The notes: a model not told the origin generated them from the letters alone. Shown: positions 42,874-51,555, counted from the first letter of the stretch. The stretch is DNA of 64,000 bases from Phycisphaerae bacterium (GCA_030428945.1 JAUIEC010000004.1:62001-126000); one strand, 5' to 3'. A program made the numbers and translations.

Positions 42874-43803
42874 TCACTCGCTGGCGGTCGCGGGGACGGA
42901 CTGGCCCCAGATCTCGGACAGGAAACTCTCGACCTCGGCCGTGTATCGGCCGGTTTCGAGGAAGCGGGAGCGGGCGTGTCCGATGCCGGGGAAGGTGACC
43001 AGGCGTTTGGGCTCGGCCGCCCGTTCGTAGAGGGTCGCGATGCTGGTCGGGCCGGTCAGGGTGTCGCTGCCGCCGACGAGGAACAGCATCGGGACCGGCA
43101 CGTCGCCGATCGTGTCCTCGCTGACGATTCGCGGGTCGAGCAGTTCCAGGAACGTCTCGAGCTGGTTTCGCAGCAGGTTGCCGTAGGCCTTGAGCAGTTC
43201 GCCCAGCGCCACCGGCGAATCGAGGATCACGCCGTTGATGTCGTCCGGCCGCCCGGCGGCCACGTCGATGCTTGGCAGCGTGCCGATCGACAGGGCGAAC
43301 AGAGTGACCTGTTCGTGGTGATCGCTGGCCAGCACCCAGTCGAGGACCAGGTCCAGGTCGTCGGTCATCGTGGTCAGGTCGGCCTCGCCGCCGCTCTTGC
43401 CGAAGCCGCGGTACTCGTACATCACCACGTTCCAGCCGAGCCCGGCCAGCAGCCGGGTCGTGAACAGGTAGCAGGGCATTTCGCCGACCGAGCCCATCGA
43501 GAAGACGACCGTCCCGCGATCGAGCGCGGCGTTGATCCGCCAGACCCGCAGGTTCACGCCGTCGGGGGCGGTCAGGAAGATTTCCTCGTAGTCGAGTCCG
43601 ATCTCGTCGGGGGTGGCGGCCAGGGGCAGGTACTCGAGGTCAAACCCCGTCCGCAGTTCCGCGCAGGTGACGGTCGGGTTCAGCAGCACGGTCGAGATGA
43701 CACGATTGGCGGCCTTGGCGTCCACCGGGGCCGGCAGCGGGGCCGGGGCGCAGCCGGGCACGGCCGCGGCCAGGGCGATCAGAAGCAGCATGCGTCCGTG
43801 CAT
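42874..43803 (-). CDS. Alpha/beta-hydrolase lipoprotein
   Basis: A 309-residue protein with lipobox LAAAVPGC. The hydrolase domain contains GTVVFSMGSVGEMPCYL, VVMYEYRGFGKSGGEAD, a nucleophile elbow ALSIG (Ala in place of the first Gly of GxSxG), the acid in LVGGSDTL and His in FPGIGHARS. This matches serine hydrolases of the BD-FAE/prolyl-oligopeptidase-like group, anchored outside the cytoplasm. The substrate is unknown. It is divergent from the small membrane protein at 44,006, with a 200-base gap in which I see no other feature. Confidence 0.8.
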   Translation of the reverse strand: MHGRMLLLIALAAAVPGCAPAPLPAPVDAKAANRVISTVLLNPTVTCAELRTGFDLEYLPLAATPDEIGLDYEEIFLTAPDGVNLRVWRINAALDRGTVVFSMGSVGEMPCYLFTTRLLAGLGWNVVMYEYRGFGKSGGEADLTTMTDDLDLVLDWVLASDHHEQVTLFALSIGTLPSIDVAAGRPDDINGVILDSPVALGELLKAYGNLLRNQLETFLELLDPRIVSEDTIGDVPVPMLFLVGGSDTLTGPTSIATLYERAAEPKRLVTFPGIGHARSRFLETGRYTAEVESFLSEIWGQSVPATASE

Positions 43804-44005
43804 CGAACAGACCTCCTCCGCTCTGGCAGTAGTGTACGGGCGTCGTCAAGGGTCGCCAGCCATTGCCGGCGGGACATTTGCGTGGCCGCCGGCGAATATT
43901 CCATCGGGGTGCCCGAATGCCCACCTGACGCGGCGGCCCCGCGTTGCCGCGGTCGAGAGAGGCCGTGGCGGCTGGATAAGATACTGTCGCCAAGAGGGTT
44001 AGGAA

Positions 44006-44614
44006 ATGGAATGCAATCCACCACCGGCGGTTGTGGTCAAGAAAAACGGCTTCCTGGCGGCCCTGGCCCGCGGTTTCTTCGGGACCATCATGGTGGTGGT
44101 GCTGTGCGGGACCGCGCTGGGGATCTACGGCCTGCGGATCGTCGACGGCAAACTCGACTCGATCCTGGACTTCGGCGGCACGATCGCCGGCGAACTCGAG
44201 GACTGGCGCGAGGTCCTGCCGCCGATGGTCTCGGACGCGTTCAACGATCGCCCGGGCGGCGACTACGACACCAACATCCAGGTCAAGGCACGCCTGGTCG
44301 AATCCGGCCGGCATGCCGATCGGGTCGTGTTCGCGGTCACCAACACGGGGCAGCAGGCGGTCTCGTGGCTGGCGCTGAACGTGGTGCTGAAGGACGACGA
44401 CGGGATTCCGCTCGATGACTTCCGGGTCTATGCCGCCACGCCGCTGCCGCTGGCTGACGACGACTGGCGCGGCCCGCTTCGCAGCGGCAGCACCCGCGAG
44501 TTCGCGGTCTGGAAGTACCACGGCCGCGGTCACACCGAGCAGGTCGCGGTCGAGATCAGCGAACTGCGTCTGCAGAACGACCCCGGCCAGACAACGATCG
44601 CCAGGGGCGAGTGA
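44006..44614 (+). CDS. Single-pass membrane protein, unknown function
   Basis: A 202-residue protein. A transmembrane helix (GFFGTIMVVVLCGTALGIYG) follows a 22-residue N-terminus. The exported part is beta-rich: VVFAVTNTGQQAVSWLALNV and REFAVWKYHGRGHTEQVAVE are reminiscent of FxLYD/DUF-type beta-sandwiches. I recognise no named family. TTAGGAA immediately precedes the ATG. Its TGA stop lies inside the first octamer of the repeat tract that follows. Confidence 0.65.
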   Translation: MECNPPPAVVVKKNGFLAALARGFFGTIMVVVLCGTALGIYGLRIVDGKLDSILDFGGTIAGELEDWREVLPPMVSDAFNDRPGGDYDTNIQVKARLVESGRHADRVVFAVTNTGQQAVSWLALNVVLKDDDGIPLDDFRVYAATPLPLADDDWRGPLRSGSTREFAVWKYHGRGHTEQVAVEISELRLQNDPGQTTIARGE

Positions 44615-44698
44615 GCAGGTAAGCGGGTACGCAGGTAAGCAGGTAAGCAAGGGACGCGCGACGCCACCTTGCTTACCTGCCTGCGTGCGTACTGTGTG
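44611..44698. repeat. Inverted pair of octamer arrays between convergent genes
   Basis: The left arm GTGAGCAGGTAAGCGGGTAC continues into AGGTAAGC units to about 44650. The right arm (44668-44692) is the same repeat on the minus strand. Arms of at least 18 bases can pair around GGGACGCGCGACGCC-like spacer sequence. The membrane-protein TGA is in the first unit; serA stops just beyond the right arm. Confidence 0.75.
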
Positions 44699-44699
44699 A

Positions 44700-45908
44700 T
44701 CAGTCGATCTGGACGACTTCCACGCCGAGCATGTTGTCGTGCCCGTGTCGCAGGCGCTCGCAGGCCTGTTCGTCGGGGGCGCGATCGATGCGGATGTGGG
44801 CACAGGCGGCCTGTCCGCCGTCGTAGATCACGTGGTCCATCTCTTCGGCGTTGATGCCGGCGTCGCTGATCACCTGGAAGACGTGCGCCAGGCTGCCCGG
44901 GCGGTTCTTCATCCGGATCACCAGCAGGCAGGTGGCCGAAGGGCCCCGCTTGTTCACGCAGTTCGGCAGGACGCCGCTGTTCTTGTATTCGGCCACGAGG
45001 CGGACGGCCTCGGCCGCGACGGCGAGTTGCGCCTGCTGCGTCGATGCGCCGATGTGGTGCGTTCCGTACAGGTTGGGCACCTGTGCCAGCGGCGTGTTGA
45101 ACTCGGGATCGCCGGCGCCGGGCTCGTCCGGGAAGACGTCGAGGGCGGCGCCGCGCAGCTTGCCGGCCTGCAGGGCGGCGGCGACGGCTTTCTCGTCGAC
45201 GACCCCGGCCCGGGCGGTGTTGATCAGCAGGGCATCGGGCTTCATCAGGGCGAGTTTTTCGGCGTCGATCAGGTGATGGGTCGAGCCGCCGCCCGGCACG
45301 TGCAGCGAGACGATGTCCGAGCGCCGCAGCAGTTCGTCCAGTTCGGCCCGCTCGCTTTCGCGGTAGTCGACCAGTCGAAGCTGCCGGCCGAGGTGGTAGT
45401 ACAGCACCTTCATGTCGAGCGCCAGGGCGGCCTTGGCGACCCGCGTGCCGATTCCGCCGGCACCGATGATGCCGAGCGTCTTGTCCTTCAGCCCGAGGGC
45501 GGCGGCCGCGTACTTCTTCTTGTTCCACTTTCCGGCCCGCAGGTCGGCGACGTTGTCGGGGATCTTGCGGTCGAGCGAAATCATCAGCCCGATGGTCAGT
45601 TCGGCGACGGCCGCGCTGTTCATCCCGGGGCAGTTGGCGACCATGATGCCGCGGGCGGAGGCGGCCTGGACATCGATGTTGTCGACGCCGGCCCCGGCCC
45701 GGATGATGCCGCGGATGCGCTTGCCGGCGTTGACCGCGTCGGCCGGTACCTTGGTTGAGCGGACGATCAGGATGTCGGGATCAAACGAGCGGAGTCGTTC
45801 GTTCAGTTCCGTCCCGGCCAGGGCGGGTTGGCATTCGACCTGCCCGGCCAGGCTCTTGAGTTGGTCGAGTCCCCAGGCCTCGAATTTGTCGGCCACCAGG
45901 ATCTTCAT
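44700..45908 (-). CDS. serA: D-3-phosphoglycerate dehydrogenase with ACT domain
   Basis: A 402-residue D-2-hydroxyacid dehydrogenase. The NAD-binding motif is LGIIGAGGIGTRVAKAA; catalytic residues are in NTARAG (Arg), DVFPDEP (Glu) and THHIGAST (His). A C-terminal ACT domain (VIRMKNRPGSLAHVFQVISD) is the usual site of serine feedback. It oxidises 3-phosphoglycerate as the first step of serine synthesis. GAGGAAG lies seven bases before the ATG, one of the best ribosome sites here. The class V aminotransferase at 24 kb could serve the next step. Confidence 0.93.
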   Translation of the reverse strand: MKILVADKFEAWGLDQLKSLAGQVECQPALAGTELNERLRSFDPDILIVRSTKVPADAVNAGKRIRGIIRAGAGVDNIDVQAASARGIMVANCPGMNSAAVAELTIGLMISLDRKIPDNVADLRAGKWNKKKYAAAALGLKDKTLGIIGAGGIGTRVAKAALALDMKVLYYHLGRQLRLVDYRESERAELDELLRRSDIVSLHVPGGGSTHHLIDAEKLALMKPDALLINTARAGVVDEKAVAAALQAGKLRGAALDVFPDEPGAGDPEFNTPLAQVPNLYGTHHIGASTQQAQLAVAAEAVRLVAEYKNSGVLPNCVNKRGPSATCLLVIRMKNRPGSLAHVFQVISDAGINAEEMDHVIYDGGQAACAHIRIDRAPDEQACERLRHGHDNMLGVEVVQID

Positions 45909-45989
45909 GGCTGCACTTCCTCTTCGCGCGGCGGATGGTTGTGTCTCGTGCAGTTGGAATTGTAGCGAGCGGGCGGGCGGGATGCAGGT

Positions 45990-47315
45990 TCAGGAGGCGG
46001 CTTGATCCAGCGACTCTCCGGCACCGCGTCCGGCCAGCCCGATCGTGTTCTTTCCGGTCCGCTTGGCCGCCATCAGGGCCTGGTCGGCGGCGCGGATCAA
46101 CTGCTCCGGATCGGCCCCGTCCCACGGGAAGGTCGCCAGTCCGCCGCTGATCGTGACCGGCCCGGGGCTTTCGGGACCGAGGAACTGGAACGGATGTTCG
46201 GCGATCGATGCGCGGAAGCGTTCGATCATCGCCATGGCCGCGCTGGGGTGCCGGCTGCCGGGCACGCGCGGCTTCTCGGCTTCCCAGAAGATGACCGCGA
46301 ACTCGTCGCCGCCGAAGCGGCAGACCACGTCGGTGTCGCGGGTCGTGTTGCGCAGCAGTTCGGCCACGTCGCGGAGCAGGCTGTCGCCGGCGTCGTGTCC
46401 GAAGCGGTCGTTGTAGGACTTGAAGTTGTCGATGTCGAACGCGAACAGCGTCAACTGGACGCGTCGCTGGCTGGCGTCGCGCAGCAGTTCGGCAAAACGG
46501 CGTTCGAAATGGCGACGATTCGACAGGCGGGTCAGGTCGTCGGTCCAGGCCAGTTCGCGCCAGCCCAGCAGCGCCTGCGACTGGGCGACCAGTTCCCGCG
46601 TCAGGTCGGCGTACTCGGCCAGTCGCGCCGCCACCGAGGCGGTCAGCGGACCCGATGCGCCGGCCCCGAGGGCGACGCGCCCGACGCTGTCCTCGGCCCG
46701 CAGGACGGGTTGCTCGAGGACGACCGGATCCGCTTCGCCGGACTGGCCGACGTAGTTGTCGACCTGCACCAGGGCGCCGGTGGTCGCGAAGCTTTCCCGC
46801 AGGTGCGCCGCCAGGCGGGCGACGACTTCTTCCGGCCCGGAACTGAGGGCGGCCAGGGCGGCGGCCAGCCCGCTGACCTCGTCGGCGACGGGGCCCGGCG
46901 GGGGGGCCGCGGGCGGCGGCGGCTTGACGCTCGGCAGGGCGAAGGCCCGCTGGATGTCGTCGGACTGCAGTGGTTCGAGGATGTAGTCGTCGGCGCCCTG
47001 CTCGACCGCGTGCCGGGCGAGGGGTTCGTCCAGCGGTTCACAGCCGACGACGATGCGGGTCTGCGGGGCGACCTCGCGGATGCTCTGCACGGTCGGGAGC
47101 GCCTTGGCCCCGAGCCCGAGTGAAACGAAGACGCCGTCGAAGGCTTCCTGTCCGCTCTGCCAGACGCCGTCGAGGCCGTGGGCGGCCCCGCGGACTTCGC
47201 AGGACGGCGCCGAGGCGGCCAGTTGGCGGGCGAGTTCCTCGGAGCCGATCACCAGCAGGCGCGCTCGGCTGGAGGGTTCGCCGGACGGGCGGGTTTCCGG
47301 GGCGGCGGTACTCAT
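45990..47315 (-). CDS. Diguanylate cyclase with receiver-like N-terminal domain
   Basis: A 441-residue protein. Residues about 18-130 resemble a response-regulator receiver (RLLVIGSEELARQLAASA to EQGADDYILEPLQSDDIQ), but the usual phospho-acceptor pattern is not clear. A proline-rich linker leads to a GAF-like region. The GGDEF domain has GGDEF at 335-339, an intact RxxD product-inhibition site (RDTD) five residues before it, and FAFDIDNFKSYNDRFGHDAG. It should make cyclic di-GMP. Its ATG overlaps the upstream stop in ATGA, so it is coupled to the hypothetical gene before it. Confidence 0.9.
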   Translation of the reverse strand: MSTAAPETRPSGEPSSRARLLVIGSEELARQLAASAPSCEVRGAAHGLDGVWQSGQEAFDGVFVSLGLGAKALPTVQSIREVAPQTRIVVGCEPLDEPLARHAVEQGADDYILEPLQSDDIQRAFALPSVKPPPPAAPPPGPVADEVSGLAAALAALSSGPEEVVARLAAHLRESFATTGALVQVDNYVGQSGEADPVVLEQPVLRAEDSVGRVALGAGASGPLTASVAARLAEYADLTRELVAQSQALLGWRELAWTDDLTRLSNRRHFERRFAELLRDASQRRVQLTLFAFDIDNFKSYNDRFGHDAGDSLLRDVAELLRNTTRDTDVVCRFGGDEFAVIFWEAEKPRVPGSRHPSAAMAMIERFRASIAEHPFQFLGPESPGPVTISGGLATFPWDGADPEQLIRAADQALMAAKRTGKNTIGLAGRGAGESLDQAAS

Positions 47316-47809
47316 GTTTCGCCCTGTCTTTCGAGCAGGTCGGACAACTCCTCGGCGGAGAGCGCACCGTCCAGCGGTTCGCCCGGAGCCGGAATGCCGG
47401 TCACATCGACGGCGGGCCGACTGGTCGGCAGGCCGCGGGCCCGGCGGATGGCATCGCGCAGCGCGGCCGGCGTGCCGGACGTGATGTGCTGCCACTCATC
47501 TTCGGTACGACAGGTGAAGAGGCTTTGTTCGGGGACGCGCAGGCTGGGTTCGCCGTAGATGACGACGCCGAGGTGCGGCCAGGTTTCATAGAGGTATCCG
47601 AGGACGGCCCAGTCGTCGCCCTGCAGTCCGCCGCCGCCGAGGAAGGCGAGATCGGGGACGAGTTCGGGCTGGCGGAGGATCAGGACGCAGAGGCGGAAGG
47701 GATCATCGCAGCGGTAGACCGGCACGTCATGGCTGGCGAGCCAGGCGTCCAGCCGGGAGGCGTGATCGGCTCTCCCGGTGCAGAGATGTACCGCTCCGCA
47801 CAATGACAT
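47312..47809 (-). CDS. Receiver-like hypothetical protein coupled to the GGDEF gene
   Basis: A 165-residue soluble protein beginning MSLCGAVHLCTGRADHASRL. Its alpha/beta order with LVPDLAFLGGGGLQGDDWAV and LGVVIYGEPSLRVP suggests a degenerate receiver-type or ATPase-like fold. The C-terminus LSAEELSDLLERQGE is a helical tail. GAGGG precedes the ATG. Translational coupling with the diguanylate cyclase suggests a joint signalling role, but no family is recognised. Confidence 0.6.
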   Translation of the reverse strand: MSLCGAVHLCTGRADHASRLDAWLASHDVPVYRCDDPFRLCVLILRQPELVPDLAFLGGGGLQGDDWAVLGYLYETWPHLGVVIYGEPSLRVPEQSLFTCRTEDEWQHITSGTPAALRDAIRRARGLPTSRPAVDVTGIPAPGEPLDGALSAEELSDLLERQGET

Positions 47810-47960
47810 GGTTAACCCTCAGCTCCCCATCCGTCCGTACCCGCAGGCGATGGTATTGCGTGGCGTGCGGGCTTGTCAAAAACGCTCCGGCAGGACCAGC
47901 AGGTTCCGGTGTTATGGGGCGTGATTCGTGGCTGGCGCGGGAGTAGGGCGATGCCGTAGT

Positions 47961-48090
47961 TCAGGGAGCCAGGGAACGAGGGAGCTAGGGAGCGAGGGAA
48001 GGGAACAGGGAACAGGGAACAGGGAACAGGGAACCGGGAACAGGGGGGGACCTGCTTACTTGCTCACTTGCTCACTTGCTTACTTGGTTG
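47961..48090. repeat. Composite repeat module beyond dnaB
   Basis: Plus-strand AGGGAGCC, AGGGAACG, AGGGAGCT, AGGGAGCG units (47963-47997) grade into six GGGAACA heptamers (48000-48047). GCTTACTTGCTCACTTGCTC and onward (48054-48087) is AAGTRAGC-type on the minus strand, ending four bases from the dnaB stop. The 47,810-47,960 stretch holds nothing I can identify. Confidence 0.8.
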
Positions 48091-49572
48091 TCATTCCCCC
48101 TGTGCTTCGGGGGTGTCTTCGTAGCGTTCGCCGGGGGTGTAGTTCCGGAAGCGGGCGAAGCGTTTGTCGAAGCGGACCTTGACCGTGCCGACCGGGCCGT
48201 TGCGCTGTTTGGCGACGATCAGTTCGGCCTTGCTGTCTTCCTCTTCGGGGGGCGGGGTGCCCTCGGTCATGCCGACCTTGTAGTAGGCCTCGCGGTGCAG
48301 CAGGATGATCACGTCGGCGTCCTGCTCGATCGCGCCCGATTCGCGCAGGTCGCTCATCCGCGGGCGGTTGGTCTTGCGGTCCTCGACGCCGCGGTTGAGC
48401 TGCGCCATCGCGATGACCGGCAGGCGCAGTTCCTTGGCCAGGGCCTTCAGGCCGCGCGAGATGGTCGCGACTTCCTGCTGGCGGCTCTCGTTGCCGGGGG
48501 CGTGCATCAACTGCAGGTAGTCGACGAAGACGGCCTGGATGTTGTGCTTGCGGTGCGCGACGCGGGCCCGGGCCCGCAGTTCCATGATCGTCAGGCCGGC
48601 CGTGTCGTCGACGAAGAACGGGCGTTCGCCGGCGAGGGCCGCGGCCCGCTGCAGGTCGCGGAGGTCGACGTCGCTGTGCTGCCCCTGCCGCAGCTTGTGG
48701 GCGTTGACGCTGGCCTGGCTGCAGAGGATTCGCTGGGCGACCTGGGCGGCGCTCATCTCGAGCGAGAAGAACAGCAGGGGGTGCCCGTCGCGGATGTTGA
48801 GGCCCATGTGCTCGGCCATGTTCAGTCCGAGGGCGGTCTTCCCCATCGACGGGCGGCCGGCGACGATGATCAGTTCGCCGGGCTGGAAGCCGCAGGTCAT
48901 CTGGTCGAGTTCGTCGAATCCGGTCGGGACGCCGGTCAGGGCCCGTCCGTCCATTTCCTGGATCTGGGCGAAGACCTGTTCGACCAGGTCGGGCAGGGCG
49001 ACGGCCCCGCCGGTGACGCGTCGCTGGGTGACGTCGAAGATGTGGCGTTCGGCCTCGTCGAGGACTTCGCCGGCCGGGCTGGTTTCCTCGAGGGCGCGTT
49101 CGGTGATCTGGTGGGTGCAGCGGATCAGGGCCCGCAGGAGGAACTTGTCCTTGACGATCTGGGCGTACTCGTTGACGCGCTGGGCGGTCGGGACCGAGTC
49201 GATCAGTTCGCCGAGGAAGTCGTACCCGCCGAGCGACTCGAAGGCGCCCTGGCGGATCAGTTCGTCCTTGATGACGACGCCGTCGAGCGGGCGGTTCTCG
49301 CTCCACAGGCCGCGGATCAGTTCGTAAAGCTGGCGGTGCCGGGGGGCGAAGAAGACTTCGCTGCCGGTGTCCTCGAGGGCGGTGACGGCCTCGGCGACCG
49401 CTGCGTCCTCGAGCAGCATCGAGCCCAGCAGGGCCCGTTCGGCGTCGAGCGAATGCGGCAGTTCGCGCTGGAACGCGCGGGCTGCCGCATCGCCGGCACC
49501 GTTACTCGTCGTACTGTTCTTCGGGCTGTTCGTCGCGCTGTTCTTCGGATTCCGTTCCGTCGTCTTCGCCAT
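48091..49572 (-). CDS. dnaB: Replicative DNA helicase DnaB
   Basis: A 493-residue RecA-fold hexameric helicase. A Ser/Thr/Asn-rich leader (1-25) precedes the N-terminal domain (ERALLGSMLLED). Walker A is GRPSMGKTAL (239-248), Walker B is VFVDYLQLM, and AKQRNGPVGTVKVRFDKRFA is the family C-terminus. It unwinds DNA at replication forks. Its first 23 codons overlap the end of rplI by 71 bases in another frame; no usable start lies after the rplI stop, so the overlap appears genuine. Last gene of the ribosomal-ssb cluster. Confidence 0.95.
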   Translation of the reverse strand: MAKTTERNPKNSATNSPKNSTTSNGAGDAAARAFQRELPHSLDAERALLGSMLLEDAAVAEAVTALEDTGSEVFFAPRHRQLYELIRGLWSENRPLDGVVIKDELIRQGAFESLGGYDFLGELIDSVPTAQRVNEYAQIVKDKFLLRALIRCTHQITERALEETSPAGEVLDEAERHIFDVTQRRVTGGAVALPDLVEQVFAQIQEMDGRALTGVPTGFDELDQMTCGFQPGELIIVAGRPSMGKTALGLNMAEHMGLNIRDGHPLLFFSLEMSAAQVAQRILCSQASVNAHKLRQGQHSDVDLRDLQRAAALAGERPFFVDDTAGLTIMELRARARVAHRKHNIQAVFVDYLQLMHAPGNESRQQEVATISRGLKALAKELRLPVIAMAQLNRGVEDRKTNRPRMSDLRESGAIEQDADVIILLHREAYYKVGMTEGTPPPEEEDSKAELIVAKQRNGPVGTVKVRFDKRFARFRNYTPGERYEDTPEAQGE

Positions 49573-50026
49573 CCAGTGATTCCCCGTCGCGCACGACCCA
49601 GACCTTCACCTCGGTCGCGATCTCGTCCGTGAACTCAATCTTCACGGTGCGATTATCAAGCGTCCGGATGGCTGCATCAAGGACAACATGTTCTTCCTTG
49701 ATCGGATGCCCGAGTTCCTGCAGGGCGGCGGCGATCTCCCTGGCACCGACCGAGCCGTAGAGCGTGCCTTCCGGGTTGGCGGCCGCTTCGATCGTGACAC
49801 TGACGTCAACGAGGCTGTCAACCAGGGCGCGGAATTCCTTGTCGCGCTGGGCGCGGGCCAGGGCGGCCTGCTTCTTGGCTTCGGCGATGGCCGAGATGTT
49901 GTCTTCGGTCGGCGTGGTGGCCAACAATTGCGGGATCAGGTAGTTGCGGGCGTAGCCGACCTTCACGTCGACCACGTCACCAAGGTGCCCGAGCTTGCGG
50001 ACATCCTGCAGCAGCAGAACTTGCAT
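49502..50026 (-). CDS. rplI: 50S ribosomal protein L9
   Basis: A 174-residue L9. The N-terminal RNA-binding domain MQVLLLQDVRKLGHLGDVVD with VKVGYARNYLIPQLLA is diagnostic. A connecting helix follows, then the C-terminal domain (GREIAAALQELGHPI-like GAREIAAALQ). The last 20 residues are an acidic extension (DGTESEEQRDEQPEEQYDE), encoded by bases that overlap the dnaB start in another frame. Order after rpsR and before dnaB is common in bacteria. Confidence 0.95.
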   Translation of the reverse strand: MQVLLLQDVRKLGHLGDVVDVKVGYARNYLIPQLLATTPTEDNISAIAEAKKQAALARAQRDKEFRALVDSLVDVSVTIEAAANPEGTLYGSVGAREIAAALQELGHPIKEEHVVLDAAIRTLDNRTVKIEFTDEIATEVKVWVVRDGESLDGEDDGTESEEQRDEQPEEQYDE

Positions 50027-50138
50027 GGTGTCATCACTCCAAACGGCCAGCGGCCTGTCAAAACTGTCACATCACCGAATCAGCCACGGAAGCGGGGCGG
50101 GGCGCTGCGGAAGCCGTCTTCCCGCGCTCCCTGCTCCC

Positions 50139-50399
50139 TTAGCTGATGTACGGCAGCAGGCCGAGGAAACGGGCCCGCTTGATCGCCCGGGTCGCTTCAC
50201 GCTGCAGCGGGGCCGGCAGGCCGGAGCGCTTCCGCGAGAACATCTTGCCCTGGGCGCTCATCAGACGCTGCAGGGTGGCGACGTTCTTGTAGTCCAGGTC
50301 TTCCTTGTTGATCTTCGTGCCGCGGAGCTTGGCGTTCTCGGCTGCCCGCCGGGCCTTCTTCCGCTTCTTGCGAACCTTCTGGATTGTCTGCATGCTCAT
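50139..50399 (-). CDS. rpsR: 30S ribosomal protein S18
   Basis: An 86-residue S18 with a basic leader and the conserved core KINKEDLDYKNVATLQRLMS, then GKMFSRKRSGLPAPLQREAT and RAIKRARFLGLLPY. It pairs with S6 on the 30S platform. The TAA stop is followed directly by GGGAGCAGGGAGCGCGGG, a short AGGGAGC repeat in sense orientation. Located between ssb and rplI as in the widespread rpsF-ssb-rpsR operon. Confidence 0.95.
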   Translation of the reverse strand: MSMQTIQKVRKKRKKARRAAENAKLRGTKINKEDLDYKNVATLQRLMSAQGKMFSRKRSGLPAPLQREATRAIKRARFLGLLPYIS

Positions 50400-50441
50400 C
50401 GGGAAACCTCCGGGTCTTCACCCTGTCTTGCTGTATTCGTG

Positions 50442-50476
50442 CCCGTTCTCAGAACGGGGCCCGTTCTCAGAACGGG
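50442..50476. repeat. Duplicated perfect 17-bp palindromes at the ssb 3' end
   Basis: CCCGTTCTCAGAACGGG occurs at 50442-50458 and again at 50460-50476 with an 18-base period. Each copy is palindromic apart from its central base. The upstream copy encodes the last Pro-Phe and stop of SSB. Stem-loops could act as an attenuator or mRNA-processing signal between ssb and rpsR; no T-tract follows. Confidence 0.8.
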
Positions 50477-50970
50477 ATGTCATCACCTGAGGGCGGGTCC
50501 ATTTCCGGGGGCGCCTGCGTCGGCTGCCCGCCGCCCTGGTCACCCGCGTTGTAGCCGCCGCCGTCACGCTGGCCGCCGCCGCTGCTGTAGCCGCCGCGAC
50601 CGCCGCCACCACCGCCGCCGCCGCCGCCGTCACCGTCCTGCCGTCCGCCGACGAACTGGAAGGTCTCGATCACGACCCGGTGCTTGCTGCGCTTGCTGCC
50701 GTCCTGGGCGGTCCACTGGTCCAGCTTCAGCCGGCCCTCGATCATCAGCGGACGCCCCTTCGACATGTACTGGTTCAGCACCTCGGCCTGACGCCCGAAC
50801 GCTTCGAGATCGACGAAGCAGACGTCCTCGCGCTGGTTGCCTTCCTTGTCACGCCACTGCCGGGAAACCGCCAGCCCCAGTTCACAGACCGCCATGTTGC
50901 TCGGCAGATACTTGAGCTGCGGGTCACGGGTCAGGTTGCCGAGCAGAATCACCTTGTTGAAGCCAGCCAT
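50467..50970 (-). CDS. ssb: Single-stranded DNA-binding protein
   Basis: A 167-residue SSB. The OB fold runs from NKVILLGNLTRDPQLKYLPS through WRDKEGNQREDVCFVDLEAF to YVFVGG-like FQFVGGRQ. A Gly-rich linker (residues about 110-150, including ten consecutive glycines) leads to the conserved acidic tip GDDIPF that recruits repair and replication partners. It binds ssDNA as a tetramer. Flanked by rpsF and rpsR in the standard arrangement. Confidence 0.96.
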   Translation of the reverse strand: MAGFNKVILLGNLTRDPQLKYLPSNMAVCELGLAVSRQWRDKEGNQREDVCFVDLEAFGRQAEVLNQYMSKGRPLMIEGRLKLDQWTAQDGSKRSKHRVVIETFQFVGGRQDGDGGGGGGGGGGRGGYSSGGGQRDGGGYNAGDQGGGQPTQAPPEMDPPSGDDIPF

Positions 50971-50985
50971 CCCTGTCGCTCCCTC

Positions 50986-51555
50986 CTAGTTCTGGTCGCC
51001 GGACCCGGCCGCACCGCCGTCGCTCGACTCGCGGGCCTCGCCACCTTCGCTGCGCCCACCGCGATCACGGTCCCGATCCCGATCCCGCTCCCGGTCGCGA
51101 TCGCCGAACCGTCCGCCGCGATCCCGGTCGCGGTCGCGGTCTCCGAAGCGACCGCCCCGGTCGCCGCGATCGCCGCGGTCATCACGGTCGCCGCGGCGGC
51201 CTTCGGTGCTCGGGCTGAGCGGCTTCTCGGGCGGGTGGGCCTTGAGTTCGGCCATTCGCTCGTCGGTCAGGTTCTGCGGACGCATCACCAGCATCCGCAG
51301 GATCATCTCGCTCAGCCGGCCGTCGCGCTCGAGGGCCGTGATCCGGTCCGGCTCGGCGTCGAAGTAGGTCAGCACGTAGGTGCCGCGCTTGCGGCCGTCC
51401 ATTTCGAAGGCCAGCCGCCGCTCGTCAAACTTGACGCAGACGTGCTGCTTGGCCTCGATCCGGTCAAACAGCCGCTTGACCTCGGTTTCGACCGCGGACC
51501 ATTCGTGCGCGGCCGTGTTGTCGAACACAAACATGCACTCGTAGAGTTTCACCAT
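50986..51555 (-). CDS. rpsF: 30S ribosomal protein S6 with Arg-Asp-rich extension
   Basis: A 189-residue protein. Residues 1-104 are a normal S6 (MVKLYECMFVFDNTAAHEWS, then LTYFDAEPDRITALERDGRL and ILRMLVMRPQNLTDERM). Residues 105-189 are a low-complexity tail of GDRDRDRDRGGRFGDR-type repeats, so the protein is nearly twice the usual 95-135 residues. S6 binds S18 on the 30S platform. The tail is encoded by an imperfect tandem repeat (about 51,050-51,200) and its role is unknown. First of the rpsF-ssb-rpsR set. Confidence 0.92.
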   Translation of the reverse strand: MVKLYECMFVFDNTAAHEWSAVETEVKRLFDRIEAKQHVCVKFDERRLAFEMDGRKRGTYVLTYFDAEPDRITALERDGRLSEMILRMLVMRPQNLTDERMAELKAHPPEKPLSPSTEGRRGDRDDRGDRGDRGGRFGDRDRDRDRGGRFGDRDRERDRDRDRDRGGRSEGGEARESSDGGAAGSGDQN

